NCBI GenBank assembly: GCA_029204225.1 | Contig: CM055099.1 | Coordinates: forward strand, 64,105,614-64,169,613 | Source: Diphasiastrum complanatum | Lineage: Eukaryota; Streptophyta; Lycopodiopsida; Lycopodiales; Lycopodiaceae | DNA length: 64,000 bases | Direction of reading: 5' to 3' | Part shown: piece by piece, positions 61,200-64,000 of the stretch | Layout: every line of letters starts with the position of its first letter | How positions within the stretch are numbered: position 1 is the stretch's first letter | Notes under the pieces: generated by a model | Told to the model about the DNA's origin: nothing | What the model saw: only the letters and a program-made list of their open reading frames with translations | The model's database searches: none | Translations under genes and position numbers: made by a program

Positions 61200-61880
61200 T
61201 CACCAGACTCCGTAAGGGGCATACTTCTCTTGTTCATATGGAGAGATTCTGTTCCACATATTATGTACAGGACCCTGCTACCAGATGCTTGCTATTTTTT
61301 GCCACTGTCTCCCCAGTTGTTTTATACTTTGCTGAGACTTGGTGCCCTGATTTATCACGTGATACTTGGAGGGATCTTACTATTATCCAGATTCTCATGC
61401 TCAGCAGGATGATTCAGGCTAAGCCCTTGGTGCCACATGATATCATACTAGCGGAGTTTGCTTCCCCTCCCCTGTTCATCGGTGCTATGTTCCAGATCAT
61501 TACCTTTCTTCACAGGATATTAGAGTTAATTACTTCCAAATATGTTGTTGCTGCTCTCACAACTGCCGCCTGCTTGTATCTGCCCCTTCCCCAGGTTCCA
61601 CCTGCTTGTTGCGCCCTCCCTCAGCTGTCGCTTCCCCCAGCTATGCCTGTCTTGTTTGCGCCTCCCCTAGTCCCTCTTGCCTCAATTGTCGTTTATCCAA
61701 CACTACCTACCCTGGTTGCTATCTATCTTAGTTATTGCCTTCCTCTGTTTTTGCCTCCCCTGCTTGCTGCCTTCCCCATAAAAAGCTTACCTCACTTGCT
61801 ACCTTCCCTGATCTATCTATCTAGCTATACCCTGCCTTAGCTATTGCCTTTTACCATCTATTTGCCTAATTTTTGTCATC
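61200..61880 (+). other. Low-complexity CT/CCTGC-rich sequence
   Basis: A long open frame (61238-61840) exists, but from about 61560 it encodes repetitive Leu/Pro/Ala from degenerate TGCCTNCCC words similar to 59700-60090. Probably the leader of the gypsy gag that follows. Confidence 0.45.
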
Positions 61881-62345
61881 ATGATTTCTTCCAATGTGTC
61901 CTCTTCTCACAGCGACATTCAAACTCAGCTTGATGACCACCTCATACACATCAATCATGTCATCACTGCCCAACATGCTATGATGACTACGCTTCAAACT
62001 TTGCAATCCTCTATCACTGATCTGTCTCACTCTCTTCAAACTCCACCACCTAACACATTACCTGATCCATCTTCTTCTGCACCCGTTCCTTCCATAGTTC
62101 CACCTACACCTGTCCTCATCCTGCTGCTCTTGTCGTTCTCTCGTTTTGCCACTCCACCATCTACTTCGCCCACTGTTTCTTCGACCATTTCTCCTCCTTC
62201 CTCTATTGTTCGTACACCCCCTACAGTTCCTTGTCTCATTATCCTGGTACACCACAAGAAATGGCTGAGATTCGTGCTAAAAATCTATGTTTTAACTGTC
62301 ATAGCCCCGACCATTTGAACCGTAACCATCCACACCCTCTCCCAA
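61881..62345 (+). pseudogene. Ty3/gypsy gag N-terminus and zinc-knuckle relic
   Basis: Starts MISSNVSSSHSDIQTQLDD with a helical segment (ITAQHAMMTTLQTLQSSITD) and a Pro/Ser/Thr-rich region. After a frame change, EMAEIRAKNLCFNCHSPDHL (62261 on) is the zinc-knuckle region of gypsy gag; the final Cys is lost. The central capsid domain is deleted. Confidence 0.6.
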
Positions 62346-62423
62346 ATAGGTGTAAGAGGTCACGATCTCAATCGGTAGTCCATCATAATAGAATGTCACA
62401 TCTCTCATATGCTATCTATTGGT

Positions 62424-63415
62424 GTTGAACACTATAATCTTGGTCTTCTTAGTATTAACCGTCAATCCCCAAACTTGACAGAAGCGATGTAAAGCAGAAA
62501 GGTGTCTCTGTAAACCAGCTGCAGAGGATGAGAGAAGAACCACATCATCAGCATATAGGAGAATGGGGATAATAATATCCGCTAAGGGACAGCCCTCTCC
62601 ACCTTCCTCGCGAATAATCTGCTCGAGGTCATCAATATATAATGCAAAGAGAGTGGGTGATAAGGGGCACCCTGCTTCACTCCAATGGTAGAATGTATCA
62701 GCGGGGACCAGCCACTACCATCTCTGAAACGCGCCAAAACTCGCTCGTATAAAGTAATGATCGCAACAATAGTCTCTTCTATGAAGCCAAGTGAAGATAA
62801 CCTCTGGAAAAGGAGATGTCTTGGAACAGAGTCAAAAGCTTTGCAGAAGTCCACAAAGCAGCAGTAAACTCTCTGTCTCTGATGTCGTGCCTCGTCAGTA
62901 ATGCATCTCAAAATGAAGATCTGATTTGAGTTAGAGTATCCTGGTCTGAACCCCAGCCTGACCCATAGCGTGCAAATCCTCAGTCTCAGCAAAAGATCCA
63001 GTAACTGTCTGTAATATAGAACCATAAATCTTAGACAAAGTGTGACCAATCATAATGGTGCGGTAGTTTTCTACATTCATGGGATCACCTACCTTGAGGA
63101 TGGGATGAAGGATATTAGTAAACCATGTCGTGGGAAAACCAGAAGTCACAGCGGTGTTAAAGGCGTGACCAATGTAGGGAGAGATAAGGTGTGCTACGGC
63201 TTTTAGAAAATCTACGTTTAGAAAATCATAGTCAGTGGATTTATGAAGTTTGGCATGTTTAATGGTGTTTTCAACCATGTGTGGAGTAAAAAGCGCGCAA
63301 TGGGCAGGTCGTGGTGAGAGTAAGGTAGGAGGGGACATTTGCTAATAAAATCAGCAAAATCTCCTGCCGATGATGATGATAAGAAACCATTGCAATTCCA
63401 GAAGCCAAGTCTCAA
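62424..63415 (-). pseudogene. LINE reverse transcriptase remnant
   Basis: Minus strand, read from 63415: a linker, MVENTIKHAKLHKSTDYDFL, HAFNTAVTSGFPTTWFTNIL, PILKVGDPMNVENYRTIMIG (RT motif 1 region), then GFRPGYSNSNQIFIL and CCFVDFCKAFDSVPRHLLF (motif A, with F-x-D-F-x-KAFD), IGVKQGAP (motif B) and, below 62580, LLYADDVVLLSSSAAGLQRH (motif C, YADD) ending KKTKIIVFN. Two or three frameshifts and a small deletion after GSILQTV. It is the enzyme of target-primed reverse transcription. Endonuclease and 3' tail are absent. Confidence 0.85.
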
Positions 63416-63693
63416 AGTGGTAGGGGATCAGGCAACTCCTAAACCCGGGAGCCCCGAGTTCCTATTGTGAGAGGAGGTCGAAGTATCTCGGTTTGCTGTC
63501 GATAAAAATGACCCTTTAATCTTTTTTCTTGCCAACCATTGGGTTTGTCAAATCATCATCCATAAAAATGAAGGTGCCTTTGAGCTTTGTTCTAAGCCGA
63601 AGGGCTGCATTGCGTTGTTGAAGAGAGCTAAATTTGATAAATAGAACTGTCATCAAACTTACTACGCCATACTGTATCGAAACCATCAACAAC

Positions 63694-63695
<2 letters not shown>
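63416..63695. other. Noncoding sequence
   Basis: No gene or recognisable element. Confidence 0.5.

Positions 63696-63787
<92 letters not shown>
63696..63787. repeat. (AG)n microsatellite
   Basis: Perfect AG run of about 92 bases, the only purine-strand member of the long CT/AG tracts here. Confidence 0.97.
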
Positions 63788-63791
<4 letters not shown>

Positions 63792-64000
63792 TTTTACTAA
63801 TGTCTTTTCCATGCCAATAGGCTTATAAGACGAAAAAGCACATGTCAAGTGTCTGGTACAGTAGGAGTGTGTGAAACGTCTCCATAAGAGAAAGAAATGA
63901 AATGCCAATATACTATACTACGAACATGAAGTAGGTCTAAAAAAAAAAAGGTCTAATACTGCCAATAGGATAATGGTATAACCCTATGCCATCAAGTATC
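63788..64000. other. Noncoding sequence
   Basis: Nothing recognisable. Confidence 0.5.

Noticed and set aside
61238-61840. 200-residue membrane-like protein
   Set aside because: Leu/Pro/Ala-rich frame arising from degenerate CT-rich repeats; no homology recognised.

Overview
This window looks like a transposon-dense stretch of a land-plant nuclear genome. The support is: Ty1/copia elements primed at a methionine-initiator-type site (the same 12-base primer-binding sequence occurs four times), Ty3/gypsy gag, protease and RT remnants, LINE fragments, long CT/AG and AC microsatellites, an AT-rich intergenic background, and one recognisable host gene fragment, the first exon of a LOG2/LUL-type RING E3 ubiquitin ligase. 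A seed-free plant such as a fern is my guess; nothing here proves it. I see no rRNA, tRNA gene, CRISPR or prokaryotic operon.

Layout. 0-4 kb: a LINE endonuclease/pre-RT remnant split by a small 1.65 kb LTR element with clean 5-bp target duplications. 4-23.3 kb: three copies (A, B, C) of one retroelement with a Penelope-like reverse transcriptase (YIDD motif) and a separate upstream ORF1. Copy A is partly inverted and carries a solo LTR (TSD ATTTA). Copy B has lost its RT and adjoins a gypsy gag fragment. Copy C is split by a 5.6 kb gag-only LTR retrotransposon (TSD CAAAA, nearly identical 647-bp LTRs, a 1031-codon intact ORF). 23.3-26.6 kb: a decayed copia. 26.6-29.5 kb: a tandemly duplicated, minus-strand, plant transposase-like (En/Spm type) remnant. 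29.7-33.9 kb: an unidentified LTR-element gene with a coiled coil, followed by a polypurine tract and an LTR start. 33.9-36.8 kb: a minus-strand copia RT/RNase H preceded by an unrecognised coding-like stretch. 36.8-45 kb: two more copia elements and a three-unit AC-microsatellite array. 45-50 kb: LTR/leader sequence, degenerate repeats and a 23-bp minisatellite. 50-54.4 kb: an inverted copy of a repeat also found at 12-13.4 kb, a gypsy gag, and a relative of the gag-only element hit by an 85-bp tRNA-derived SINE. 55.9-58.4 kb: the host gene region. 58.4-64 kb: copia gag, gypsy protease/RT, gypsy gag and a LINE RT, mostly minus strand.

Almost everything coding is mobile-element debris. The intact ORF most likely to be recently active is the gag-only protein at 16.7-19.8 kb. 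The most novel-looking system is the two-ORF Penelope-like family, whose full architecture can be pieced together only by comparing copies A, B and C. All family calls come from reading motifs by eye; no database search was run.
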